A stretch of 32,240 nt of DNA from an uncultured Bacilli bacterium (GCA_934086355.1 CAKOID010000004.1:1-32240); one strand, 5' to 3'. Counted from the first letter of the stretch, positions 8,718 to 16,543 are shown. The notes: a model not told the origin generated them from the sequence alone. Program-made: numbers and translations.

Positions 8718-8746
8718 TTGCATGAACAAATTATATTTGTTATAAT
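8718..8746 (+). promoter_or_regulatory. Promoter of tRNA-Met
   Basis: TTGCAT (8718-8723), 17-nt spacer, TATAAT (8741-8746), 19 bases before the tRNA. A 10-bp inverted repeat (GAACAAATTA with TAATTTGTTC) spans the -10 region and might act as a weak terminator for rpmF. Confidence 0.75.
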
Positions 8747-8764
8747 TAATTTGTTCTTACAAAT

Positions 8765-8841
8765 GGCGGTGTAGCTCAGTTGGCTAGAGCGACCGGTTCA
8801 TACCCGGTAGGTCGGGAGTTCGACCCTCTCCGCCGCTACCA
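8765..8841 (+). tRNA. tRNA-Met(CAT), elongator
   Basis: A 77-nt tRNA with encoded CCA. The acceptor stem GGCGGTG pairs with CGCCGCT using two G-U pairs. The D arm is GCTC/GAGC, the anticodon stem ACCGG/CCGGT holds loop TTCATAC, and the T arm has TTCGACC. The anticodon stem lacks the three G-C pairs of initiator tRNA, and the sequence closely resembles Bacillus elongator tRNA-Met, so initiator and Ile2 readings are unlikely. Confidence 0.95.
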
Positions 8842-8854
8842 TTTAAGATAATAA

Positions 8855-8888
8855 AATGAATCTAAAATATATTAGATTTATTTTTTTT
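8855..8888 (+). terminator. Terminator of tRNA-Met
   Basis: An 11-bp stem with one G-U pair (8855-8865 with 8872-8882, 6-nt loop) is followed by a run of T to 8888. Confidence 0.85.
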
Positions 8889-8915
8889 GACATAATTAAC
8901 ATTTGATGTTACTAT
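8887..8915 (+). promoter_or_regulatory. Promoter of the putative metallopeptidase gene
   Basis: TTGACA (8887-8892) shares its first two T with the tRNA terminator U-tract. With a 17-nt spacer the -10 is TACTAT (8910-8915); TATATA at 8913 is an alternative. Confidence 0.5.
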
Positions 8916-8940
8916 ATAAACACAAAAAAAGGGGGACAAT

Positions 8941-9822
8941 ATGGAAACTTTACTAAAATATTTTATCGAATATATTGACTCTTTTAATAAAATTGAGTGT
9001 GAAAAACAACAAGAAAAATTTGCGTATAATATTATAAAGATTATTTTGTTTGTTAATTCCATGAAAAAAAATAAATATACTTCTGAATTTAATAAAATAT
9101 ATAAAAAATTAGATAATAAAAAAATCTCAGAAATATATGAAAGTATGTATTCTTATGAAAAAAACTTTGATGAGAAAGAAAAATTTGATTTAAATGAACT
9201 TGAATACATCAAAAATATTACTAAGTATATATATACGAATGATGAACTGATATACGAACGCAACGGAAATATGAATAGTTTAGAAAATTATATAGGAAAA
9301 ATAAACTACGAATACTATATGAATAAAGTAGACATCATAGTTTCGCATAATATTGAATCTTGTTGTTTATACTTAGTTGATACTAATCTAATATTTATTG
9401 AAAAATTTGATATTCCAACAATTCTTCACGAAATAATACATGTAAATAAATTTCATGAAAAATATTCTGAATTTGCAAGCATACTAGCAGAATTATCATA
9501 TTGTTCATACTATAAAATTGGTGATTCCGGATATAGATTAAATGATATAGAATATATTAAAAGATTAAGCTCATCAAAATTTAGAAAAAATAATAGAGAA
9601 AAATATATAGTAGAATTCGAATACTGTTTAGGTACGCTTTTATCTATACCATTTATATATAAAAATGGAAACAGTTTTAAAAATGTTGAAGAAGTTATAA
9701 AAATAATTAATAATTATCAAGATAAAGATATTTTTTACATAATGAACAAATTAAATCTTAGTAATAGCGATATAATTGATGGTTTTAAAAATTATAGAAA
9801 AATACTAACAAAGGGGGAGTAA
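8941..9822 (+). CDS. Putative zinc metallopeptidase (HExxH), family unknown
   Basis: A 293-aa protein without signal peptide or clear membrane segment. The notable feature is HEIIH at residues 163-167 in the context TILHEIIHVNKFHEKYSEFA, the core of a zincin zinc-binding helix; E177 and E184 are candidates for the third ligand, as in gluzincins. The first 110 residues are helical and charged. I recognise no named family, and peptidase activity is inferred from the motif alone. AGGGGGA precedes the ATG. The next gene starts one base after this stop, so the pair is an operon. A cytosolic role is suggested by the absence of export signals. Confidence 0.65.
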   Translation: METLLKYFIEYIDSFNKIECEKQQEKFAYNIIKIILFVNSMKKNKYTSEFNKIYKKLDNKKISEIYESMYSYEKNFDEKEKFDLNELEYIKNITKYIYTNDELIYERNGNMNSLENYIGKINYEYYMNKVDIIVSHNIESCCLYLVDTNLIFIEKFDIPTILHEIIHVNKFHEKYSEFASILAELSYCSYYKIGDSGYRLNDIEYIKRLSSSKFRKNNREKYIVEFEYCLGTLLSIPFIYKNGNSFKNVEEVIKIINNYQDKDIFYIMNKLNLSNSDIIDGFKNYRKILTKGE

Positions 9823-9823
9823 A

Positions 9824-10381
9824 ATGTTAGATATTGAATTATTAAGACAATATTTTTGTGAATTAGGAATGGCATTTGAAAATATTAATGAATATTTAGA
9901 AAATACACTATGTCCTTTTGATAGAAAATATTGTGATTGGACTAATGAAAATGAAATAAATAAAAAAACATTAATAGATTATTTAAAGCAAAATGAATTA
10001 TTTGGAAAATACATTAAATTATTAGAGTTAACTAATCATAAAGATAATAGGGTTTTAAAAAATAATAATACATTTTTAATAGGAAAAAGTTATATAAAAA
10101 ACAATAATAAAAAAGAAAATTTTAATAAGTATGTATTAAATAATTCTGATGTTTTATTTACAAAAGGATTATATAGTAATTTAGAATATTTAGCACACTA
10201 TTTCTTATTTTTAGACAAAAAAATATTATTAACAGAATGTAGTGATGATGTGAAACATATGGAAAAAGTTAAAGAATACTTTGATAAACTTAAAATAACA
10301 TTTGAAAATACATATAATAAACCTATTGAATTTGTTGATGATTCATATAAAAATAAAAAAATATATATTTTACATAACTAA
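9824..10381 (+). CDS. Hypothetical protein paired with the HExxH protein
   Basis: A soluble 185-aa protein that I do not recognise. It contains a short Cys/Trp cluster (LCPFDRKYCDWTNE, residues about 29-42), a central Lys/Asn-rich part and a Tyr/Phe-rich helix (NLEYLAHYFLFLDKK). No membrane segment is seen. The start codon is one base after the HExxH gene's stop, behind GGGGGAG that overlaps that gene's end, so the two products are made together and may interact. A terminator follows directly. Confidence 0.65.
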   Translation: MLDIELLRQYFCELGMAFENINEYLENTLCPFDRKYCDWTNENEINKKTLIDYLKQNELFGKYIKLLELTNHKDNRVLKNNNTFLIGKSYIKNNNKKENFNKYVLNNSDVLFTKGLYSNLEYLAHYFLFLDKKILLTECSDDVKHMEKVKEYFDKLKITFENTYNKPIEFVDDSYKNKKIYILHN

Positions 10382-10410
10382 AATAAAGAAATCTACTTTA
10401 TTTTTTTTTT
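10380..10410 (+). terminator. Terminator of the HExxH operon
   Basis: AAAATAAAG and CTTTATTTT form a 9-bp stem with a 7-nt loop, followed by a run of about ten T, immediately after the stop codon. Confidence 0.85.
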
Positions 10411-10416
10411 ATTATT

Positions 10417-10425
10417 TGATATACT
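10417..10425 (+). promoter_or_regulatory. Extended -10 promoter of the coiled-coil gene
   Basis: TGATATACT around 10417-10425 fits TGnTATAAT. The same nine-base box precedes yvcK. No clear -35. Confidence 0.5.
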
Positions 10426-10449
10426 TTAATAAGAATAAGAGGGATTGCT

Positions 10450-11352
10450 ATGAATAATATCGTTAATATGGTTAATTATTATTTAATACATAAGAATGCT
10501 GATGACAGTGTAGTAAGTTACATAAAGAATAAATTAAATAATACTAATATCGAAGATTTAATTATCATTCAAATAGAATTATTGTATACAGACCCTAGCG
10601 ATAAGTTAGTAAGCGGTTTATTAAATTATATAAATAATAGAGTTAATGAAATACTAAAAAATATAAGTTTATATGAATTAACTAATCTAATTTCAAGATT
10701 AAAAAATAAAGTAAAATCACTAGAAAATGAAATAAATAAATTAGAAATAAAAAATAAAGAAATATTTGAAATGATTAAAACCAAGGATTTAAATAACGAT
10801 AATAAATTTGATAATGAAGATAGCATAATTGCCTCTAATTTAATAAATGATACACAAAATAATGAATTCTTAATAAATAGAAAAAAAAGTGAAATTAATT
10901 CACTTGGTATTTGGTTGAATAATTTAGAAAAAAGTTTTGATAAAAAAGAAAATACAATAGATTTAGAAGAACTATTAAATAGTTATATAGAACAACTATC
11001 CATTATAAATAGAGATGAATACATAAACAAATATATATTTAAAACATATAATAAAATTGATAGTATTTTACTAAATAGTAATCTACTAGATACAATAATT
11101 AATATAATTCCAGAATTAGATAGAATATATAATAATAATTCAAGTAATAAAAATGAATTATATAAATTATTAGATTATTATATAGATTTGGTTGATTTAA
11201 ATATAAAGCAAAGAATCAATAAATTAGATTATGAAGAAAAAATATTGCTAAAAGAGAAAATTAATCTTATTATTTATGACATATTAAATAATAGTAATCC
11301 TGATGATGACTTTAAAGTATTAATTATAAATAACTATATTAAATATTTATAA
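10450..11352 (+). CDS. Coiled-coil hypothetical protein with EF-hand-like loop
   Basis: An unrecognised 300-aa soluble protein. Residues about 76-110 form a coiled coil (SRLKNKVKSLENEINKLEIK). Directly after it, residues 113-124 read DLNNDNKFDNED, which matches the calcium-binding EF-hand/dockerin loop with acidic or Asn residues at positions 1, 3, 5, 9 and 12. The remainder is helical, Asn/Ile/Lys-rich, with no signal peptide. An extended -10 box and an AGAGGGA ribosome site precede the ATG. It lies between two terminators or gaps and could be co-transcribed with the mini-rhodanese 34 bases downstream. Calcium binding is an inference from the motif. Confidence 0.7.
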   Translation: MNNIVNMVNYYLIHKNADDSVVSYIKNKLNNTNIEDLIIIQIELLYTDPSDKLVSGLLNYINNRVNEILKNISLYELTNLISRLKNKVKSLENEINKLEIKNKEIFEMIKTKDLNNDNKFDNEDSIIASNLINDTQNNEFLINRKKSEINSLGIWLNNLEKSFDKKENTIDLEELLNSYIEQLSIINRDEYINKYIFKTYNKIDSILLNSNLLDTIINIIPELDRIYNNNSSNKNELYKLLDYYIDLVDLNIKQRINKLDYEEKILLKEKINLIIYDILNNSNPDDDFKVLIINNYIKYL

Positions 11353-11372
11353 TTAATCTTTTTTCATTTTAA

Positions 11373-11390
11373 TCATATAATATTATATGA
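11373..11390. repeat. Perfect 18-bp palindrome over a -10 box and start codon
   Basis: The sequence 11373-11390 is its own reverse complement. It contains TATAAT (11376-11381) and the ATG at 11387. It could be an operator or simply AT-rich coincidence. Confidence 0.5.
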
Positions 11391-11602
11391 AGACAATAAA
11401 AATAGAAGAATTCCCACATGATGGTGAATTAATAAATTTAGAAACAGACTATAATCCATATGAAAAATTGCTATATAATCCTTCATTGTATTTAGATAAA
11501 AATAAAAAATATTATTTCTATTGTAAGAAAGGAATAAAAAGTAAAAAGGTTGTTAGTATATTAGAATTATATGGTTATGACGTTACAAGAATTACAAATT
11601 AA
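11387..11602 (+). CDS. Minimal rhodanese-like protein
   Basis: This 71-aa protein looks like the C-terminal half of a rhodanese domain. YYFYCKKGIKSKKVVSILEL (residues about 43-62) matches the rhodanese strand, active-site loop (Cys47-K-K-G-I-K-S) and following helix, and GYDVTRI is the usual last strand. Full rhodanese domains are 100-120 aa, so this is a reduced version; the Cys that would carry the persulfide is kept. There is no Shine-Dalgarno sequence. A TATAAT ends five bases before the ATG, so the mRNA may be leaderless, unless the gene is read through from the coiled-coil gene. The sulfur donor or acceptor is unknown. Confidence 0.7.
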   Translation: MKTIKIEEFPHDGELINLETDYNPYEKLLYNPSLYLDKNKKYYFYCKKGIKSKKVVSILELYGYDVTRITN

Positions 11603-11635
11603 TTCTTGTTTTGTTTATGAAAAATACATTTTATC

Positions 11636-11665
11636 TTGACAATATGTTAATAAAATTTATATAAT
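11636..11665 (+). promoter_or_regulatory. Promoter of the serS T-box transcript
   Basis: TTGACA (11636-11641), 18-nt spacer, TATAAT (11660-11665). Transcription would begin near 11672, giving a leader of about 210 nt. Confidence 0.85.
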
Positions 11666-11671
11666 AAGGAT

Positions 11672-11866
11672 GTTGAAATTGATTATTTAGGACTATAATA
11701 ATGTTTTATTTAAAGAGAATTGATGGATGGTGTGAATCAATAATAAAAATTATTTAATCTACCTAATAGAGTGACTAATCATCACCGGCTTAAAGCCGTT
11801 ATGTTAATTAAGTAAAAAAAGGATGGTACCGCATAATTTATGCTCCTTGTACTATCCTTTTTTATA
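11672..11866 (+). promoter_or_regulatory. T-box riboswitch, serine-specific, upstream of serS
   Basis: The leader carries the T-box core AAGGATGGTACCGCA (about 11819-11833), with the ACC-containing bulge that pairs with uncharged tRNA ends. The competing terminator is the 15-bp stem 11815-11829 with 11849-11863, ending in T. A stem I with AGAGA and GATGG-type elements lies near 11713-11740. TCT at 11758-11760, followed by ACC, is the likely specifier codon and reads serine, which agrees with the gene controlled. Uncharged tRNA-Ser is expected to stabilise the antiterminator and allow serS expression. Confidence 0.93.
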
Positions 11867-11884
11867 TTAGAAAGAAGGATTTAT

Positions 11885-13168
11885 ATGATAGATATAAAAT
11901 TGATTAGAGAAAATAAAGATTTAGTTAAAGAAAATATAAAGAAGAAATTTCAAGATGAAAAATTAGGAATAGTTGATGAAGTATTTGATTTAGATAATGA
12001 ATATAGAAATGTTAAATTAAATATGGATGAAAAAAGAGCATTAAAAAATAAACTTAGTAGTAAAATAGGAGCTTTAATGCGTGATAAAAAAATAGAAGAA
12101 GCTAATAAAATAAAAGAAGAAGTATCAAGTATGAACGACAAAATAGATGAACTTACGAAAAGAGAAGATGAATTATCTAAAATTATAAAAGAAAAAATGA
12201 TGGTGATTCCAAATATAATTGCAGATGATGTTCCTATTGGTGAAGATGATTCTAAAAATGTTGAATTAAAAAGATTTGGCGAAGCATTTGTTCCTGAGTA
12301 TGAAATACCATATCATGCAGATATATTAGAAAGATTTAACGGACTTGATAAAGATGCAAGTGGTAGAACTAGTGGAAACGGTTTTTATTATTTAATGGGT
12401 GATGCTGCCAGACTTTCAAGTGCTATGCTTAGTTACGCCAGAGATTTTATGATAGACAAAGGCTTCACATATTGCATACCTCCTTTTATGATAAGAAGCA
12501 ATGTTGTAACAGGAGTTATGTCATTTTCTGAGATGGATGCAATGATGTATAAAATAGAAGGTGAAGATTTGTATTTAATTGGTACAAGTGAACATTCTAT
12601 GATTGGTAAATTTAAAGATCAAATAATTAATAAAGAAGCCTTGCCAATAACTATGACTTCTTACAGTCCTTGTTTCAGAAAAGAAGTTGGCGCACATGGT
12701 ATAGAAGAAAGAGGAATTTATAGGGTACACCAATTTGAAAAACAAGAAATGATTGTATTATGTGAACCGGAGGACAGTGATGAATGGTATGAAAAAATGT
12801 GGCAATATACTGTAGAATTATTTAGAAGCCTAGATATTCCTGTTAGGCAACTAGAATGCTGTAGTGGCGATTTAGCAGATTTAAAATATAAATCATGTGA
12901 TATAGAAGCTTGGAGTCCTAGACAAAAGAAATATTTCGAAGTAGGTAGTTGCTCTAATTTAACAGATGCCCAAGCAAGAAGACTCGGAATACGTGTAAAA
13001 AGTGAAAAAGGAAATTACTATTTACATACTTTAAATAATACGGTTCTTGCAAGTACAAGAGCGTTAATTGCACTTTTAGAAAATAATTATAACGAAGATG
13101 GCAGTGTTAACATACCAGTTCCTCTAAGACCATATATGGGTGGAAAAGAAAAAATAATTTGTAAATAG
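11885..13168 (+). CDS. serS: Seryl-tRNA synthetase
   Basis: This cytosolic class II synthetase (427 aa) charges tRNA-Ser. MIDIKLIRENKDLVKENIKK is the family start, followed by the long antiparallel coiled-coil arm (residues about 30-100) that binds the tRNA. Motif 2 is visible as FRKEVGAHG...YRVHQFEKQEM (residues about 260-290), and motif 3 in STRALIALLENN near 400, with LRPYMGG at the end. The ATG at 11885, behind GAAGGA, is the family start; the longer frame from 11840 would run through the T-box terminator. Expression is controlled by the T-box. Length is normal. Confidence 0.97.
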   Translation: MIDIKLIRENKDLVKENIKKKFQDEKLGIVDEVFDLDNEYRNVKLNMDEKRALKNKLSSKIGALMRDKKIEEANKIKEEVSSMNDKIDELTKREDELSKIIKEKMMVIPNIIADDVPIGEDDSKNVELKRFGEAFVPEYEIPYHADILERFNGLDKDASGRTSGNGFYYLMGDAARLSSAMLSYARDFMIDKGFTYCIPPFMIRSNVVTGVMSFSEMDAMMYKIEGEDLYLIGTSEHSMIGKFKDQIINKEALPITMTSYSPCFRKEVGAHGIEERGIYRVHQFEKQEMIVLCEPEDSDEWYEKMWQYTVELFRSLDIPVRQLECCSGDLADLKYKSCDIEAWSPRQKKYFEVGSCSNLTDAQARRLGIRVKSEKGNYYLHTLNNTVLASTRALIALLENNYNEDGSVNIPVPLRPYMGGKEKIICK

Positions 13169-13171
13169 ATT

Positions 13172-13200
13172 AAGGTTTGTTTTTATACGAACTTTTTTTC
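13172..13200 (+). terminator. Terminator of serS
   Basis: A 9-bp stem with two G-U pairs (13172-13180 with 13187-13195, loop TTTTAT) is followed by a T-rich tract. Confidence 0.75.
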
Positions 13201-13557
13201 TTTTTTTATTTATATTTTTATAATGTTAATTAGACATAAAAGTCATTTCGACAATCATTAATTATATCGAAAAAATAATTGGAATAAAGATTTATGATAT
13301 TTTATTTTTTATTTTAAAAATATATTAATTTATTAAAAAATATGTTACAATTATTAGCGTAGTAGAATAGTAATAAAAAATAGCCTTAATTCTACGATTA
13401 ATTATTTTATTGTATTGAATTGAGTTATTGTTGATTATTTTATTAATATTAAAAAACTATTTTAATTTAACCTATCACAAATTTTGTTAAATAATAAAAT
13501 TGACAACATAAAATACTATCATCTACTTAAAAAATGTTTGAAATGGGAGGAAAAATT
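13201..13557. other. Noncoding leader before the surface-protein locus
   Basis: About 350 bases with no supported gene and almost only A and T. It must hold the promoter of the locus, but no hexamer pair stands out: TTGACA at 13500-13505 lacks a -10 at the right distance, and TTGTTA (13484) with TAAAAT (13509) has a 19-nt spacer. GTAGAAT and ATTCTAC (13362-13368, 13389-13395) form a small inverted repeat. The length suggests a regulated upstream region. Confidence 0.5.
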
Positions 13558-14175
13558 ATGGATAAGAAAAAGAATCTAGGAGTTGTTGGAACAGTTATCG
13601 CAGTTATTGTTGCAGTTATAGGTGTTTCTATGGTTTGGGCAGCTTATACAACAAGTTTAAACATCAAAGGTAGCGGAACAGTCAAAGGAGCTAAATGGTC
13701 AATTATATTTACTGATTTAGGTAGTGCTAATGTCGGTAATGATAATGGAATGACTGTGACTGCAAAAGAAGTTACCGCACCTCTAATTAATGGTGATACT
13801 TCTATTGAAACTTATAGTGTTGAATTACAAACACCAGGAGATTATATAACTTATAATTTTAAAATAAAAAATAACGGAGATTTTCCAGCAAAAATTGATA
13901 GTGGATTTGCATTGCCAGAGCCAAGTTGTACTCCTTTAGAAAATTCACAAGCAACAGAAACTGATGCTAGTAATGTATGTAAAAATATAACTTATACACT
14001 TTCATACGTTGATGGAGGAGCAACTGTTCAATCAGGCAACACATTCGCTGTTGGTGAATCAAAAGAAGTTCAATTGAAAATTTACTACAATAAAAATGCA
14101 AATACATCTGAGTTGCCTACAGACGATGTAACAGTCACAAATTTAAATATAACAATTCCATTTGTCCAATATTAA
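13558..14175 (+). CDS. TasA/camelysin-like SipW-dependent surface protein
   Basis: A secreted protein of 205 aa. Residues 1-31 are a basic start plus a single hydrophobic stretch (GVVGTVIAVIVAVIGVSMVW) ending WAAYTTSL, which looks like a SipW-type signal. The mature part is beta-rich, with PGDYITYNFKIKNNGDFPAKI, a pattern common to TasA/camelysin proteins, which form biofilm fibres or remain at the cell surface. Two Cys (in SCTPLE and NVCKN) bracket a loop and could form a disulfide. GGGAGG precedes ATG 13558; the upstream ATG at 13534 lacks a ribosome site. The signal peptidase downstream is the likely processing enzyme. Fibre formation is inferred, not visible. Confidence 0.7.
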   Translation: MDKKKNLGVVGTVIAVIVAVIGVSMVWAAYTTSLNIKGSGTVKGAKWSIIFTDLGSANVGNDNGMTVTAKEVTAPLINGDTSIETYSVELQTPGDYITYNFKIKNNGDFPAKIDSGFALPEPSCTPLENSQATETDASNVCKNITYTLSYVDGGATVQSGNTFAVGESKEVQLKIYYNKNANTSELPTDDVTVTNLNITIPFVQY

Positions 14176-14195
14176 TATGATAGGTTGATAGATTT

Positions 14196-14235
14196 GAAGG
14201 TGGCATTTGCCACTTTCAGGTCAATTATATTTTTT
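14196..14235 (+). terminator. Hairpin between the TasA-like gene and the signal peptidase gene
   Basis: GAAGGTGGC (14196-14204) pairs with GCCACTTTC (14209-14217) with one G-U and a 4-nt loop. The T-rich tract starts about 12 bases later, so this is likely a leaky terminator or an RNA processing/stability element that separates high and low expression. Confidence 0.55.
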
Positions 14236-14265
14236 AGAAAAATATTTAAAAGGAGGTACTTTAAT

Positions 14266-15408
14266 TTGATAAAAAGTGAAAAACGATTAATTATTATTGA
14301 ATTAATCCTAATAATAGTATTCCTTTTAAGTGTTTTTGTAAAAAATATATTTAATGATTACACATTATTTATAATGCTTACAATAATAAATACATTAATA
14401 TATTTTTTAATGGGATATGAAAAAGATAAATATATGTATAAAAAGAATTTAATTTTCTTTATTACATTTTATTTAATAGCTTTTATCATAATGATGTATG
14501 GTATAGGACTAATATTTGGCTATATCAAATCACCATTTAAAACTGATATAATAAGTATTACAAAAAACATTTTTCCTATTATTTTAGTTATTTGTTCATC
14601 AGAACTATTAAGATATCAAATAAGTAAGAAAGGTGAAAAAAATAATTTTATCTTTGTTTTAACTATTATTTTATTCATTACCATAGATATAGTTTTAAAT
14701 GTTAAAATTTATGATTTAACTAAATTAGAAGATGTTTTAAAATTTAGTACCGTAATTATATTACCAAGTATATTTAAAAATTGGATGCTTACAGCATTTG
14801 CATACAAATATGGCCTAGTACAAAATATTATTTATAGACTTATATTAGAATTATATCCATATATATTACCAGTTACACCAGATTTAGGAATATACCTTGA
14901 ATCAGTGTTACTAATGATATTTCCAGTATTATTAAAAAGAAATATATATTTTAGATTTGATAAAGACAAAAAAATAGATTTAAAAGATAAAAACAATGGG
15001 AAAAGAATATTTACAAGTATAATAATTGTATTAATTACATTACTAATTGCATTAAATAGTAATTTATTTAGATATTGGATGGCAGTAATTGGATCAGGAT
15101 CAATGGAACCCACTATAAATATAGGAGACGCAGTGGTAGTTGATAAAAGTTATCAAAAACATTTAGACAAGTTAAAAATTGGTGATATTCTAGTATTCAA
15201 AAATGGACAAAAAATATATGTTCATAGAATTGTAAATATAGATAAAATTGAGGATAATTATCACATTAATACAAAAGGAGACAGAAAAGAACAGATAGAG
15301 GATAGTTGGATAGTTACAAATAAAGATATTATTGGAGTTGTAAAGTTCAAGATAGAATATATAGGCTACCCAACAGTTTGGTTAAGTAGGATATTGGAGG
15401 AAAAATAA
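14266..15408 (+). CDS. SipW/ER-type signal peptidase I with polytopic N-terminal domain
   Basis: A 380-aa membrane protease. The C-terminal ~110 residues are an S26B peptidase: GSGSMEPT with nucleophile S279, then VHRIV with H320, the histidine that replaces the lysine base in archaeal, ER and SipW-type enzymes, and TKGDRKEQIED with D339. The first ~265 residues hold about seven hydrophobic segments and are not part of a standard signal peptidase; I do not recognise this domain. It likely cleaves the TasA-like and BspA-like products of this locus. The TTG at 14266, preceded by a perfect AGGAGG, is clearly the start, not the frame from 14185, which crosses the hairpin. The next gene starts one base after the stop. 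Confidence 0.82.
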   Translation: MIKSEKRLIIIELILIIVFLLSVFVKNIFNDYTLFIMLTIINTLIYFLMGYEKDKYMYKKNLIFFITFYLIAFIIMMYGIGLIFGYIKSPFKTDIISITKNIFPIILVICSSELLRYQISKKGEKNNFIFVLTIILFITIDIVLNVKIYDLTKLEDVLKFSTVIILPSIFKNWMLTAFAYKYGLVQNIIYRLILELYPYILPVTPDLGIYLESVLLMIFPVLLKRNIYFRFDKDKKIDLKDKNNGKRIFTSIIIVLITLLIALNSNLFRYWMAVIGSGSMEPTINIGDAVVVDKSYQKHLDKLKIGDILVFKNGQKIYVHRIVNIDKIEDNYHINTKGDRKEQIEDSWIVTNKDIIGVVKFKIEYIGYPTVWLSRILEEK

Positions 15409-15409
15409 A

Positions 15410-16534
15410 ATGAAAAATATTGAATATTTTAGTACAGATAAATTGTATAAAATAAAACGTAGAAAACTAAAACCAAAAGTAGTTTTAATTACGAAAATTA
15501 CTACAACTATTTTATTAATAATTGCAACAATTTTATGTTTTAAAGCATCTATTAAATTCAATTCACAAGAAGGGTTAGCAAAATATTCTGAAAATGGAAA
15601 AATAGATTATAAAATTTATTTAAAGGATAACGACTATTATAGTACTAGTTATTTAGAAGAGGGAATGCAGTACGTTGCAAGTTTAATTAAAACAATTAAT
15701 GTTAGGTTTGATTACCAAATGCATTCTGATATTGATATAGATTTTGATACTAATTATAAAGTTGTTGGTGAAATACAAATCACAGAAAAGGATTCACCTT
15801 CAAAAATACTTTTTTCAAAAAAAGAAAATTTAGTAAGTAATAAAAATATTTTTAAAAAAGATAATAATTATACGATAACAGAAGAAATAGATATAGATTA
15901 CGACAAGTATAATGAATTAGTTAATTCATACAAAAGAGATTATGGTTTAATTGTAAGTAGTAATTTAATATTATCTTTAGAAGTAGATAATAAAGGTGAT
16001 ATTGATGGTTTAGAAAAAGCTTTGGATAAAACAAGTAAAATGCAAATAAGTATTCCCTTATCAGAACAAACTTTAAGCATTTCTATGGATACTGATGAAA
16101 TAAATGATAGTGGAACATTTATAGATAGTAGTAAAACATGTATATCAAATTATTTATTATTTATAGTCTCTATTATATTAACAATAATATCAATATTAAG
16201 TATTATACAAGATGTAAATTTTTATATTAAAAGTTTAAAAAAAGACAACTACAAAGAAACAGTAAAAAAAATATTGAATCAATATGATAGAATAATTGTC
16301 AATGGAAAAGTATCAATTGATGAAAGTAAGTTTAGCAATATCATTTACCCAGATACGATAGAAGAAATGATAGATGCGGCTCAAACTTTAGAAGTGCCAA
16401 TTTATTATTATGAGGCAATACCGAATGAAAAATGTTTCTTTATAATTGTTAAGAATAATACATTATACAAATATAGGTTAACAAGAGCATTTTTAGAAAA
16501 AAATCCTAATAATAAAAAAGAAATAAAAAAATAA
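15410..16534 (+). CDS. DUF5305-like two-TM membrane protein
   Basis: This 374-aa protein has a basic N-terminus, a membrane segment at about residues 25-45, an extracellular beta-rich region of ~190 residues, a second membrane segment at about 245-265 (LLFIVSIILTIISILSIIQ), and a ~105-residue cytosolic C-terminal domain. KYSENGKIDYKIYLKDNDYY and the later VVGEIQI are the DUF5305 pattern; members of this family sit next to signal peptidases in many archaea and bacteria. No function is established. GGAGG ends ten bases before the ATG and the upstream stop is one base away, so the pair is strictly co-translated. It could act as an assembly or anchoring partner for secreted subunits. Confidence 0.7.
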   Translation: MKNIEYFSTDKLYKIKRRKLKPKVVLITKITTTILLIIATILCFKASIKFNSQEGLAKYSENGKIDYKIYLKDNDYYSTSYLEEGMQYVASLIKTINVRFDYQMHSDIDIDFDTNYKVVGEIQITEKDSPSKILFSKKENLVSNKNIFKKDNNYTITEEIDIDYDKYNELVNSYKRDYGLIVSSNLILSLEVDNKGDIDGLEKALDKTSKMQISIPLSEQTLSISMDTDEINDSGTFIDSSKTCISNYLLFIVSIILTIISILSIIQDVNFYIKSLKKDNYKETVKKILNQYDRIIVNGKVSIDESKFSNIIYPDTIEEMIDAAQTLEVPIYYYEAIPNEKCFFIIVKNNTLYKYRLTRAFLEKNPNNKKEIKK

Positions 16535-16543
16535 TTTTTATAA

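Noticed and set aside
13362..13395. GTAGAAT/ATTCTAC inverted repeat before the surface locus as terminator or operator
   Set aside because: Seven pairs in extremely AT-rich DNA with a 20-nt loop is weak; kept only as a remark in the noncoding entry.
14185..14265. Upstream extension of the signal peptidase reading frame
   Set aside because: It runs through the hairpin and lacks a ribosome site, while TTG 14266 has a perfect AGGAGG.
14832..15113. Minus-strand ORF inside the signal peptidase gene
   Set aside because: Antisense to the membrane and catalytic region; no start signals.
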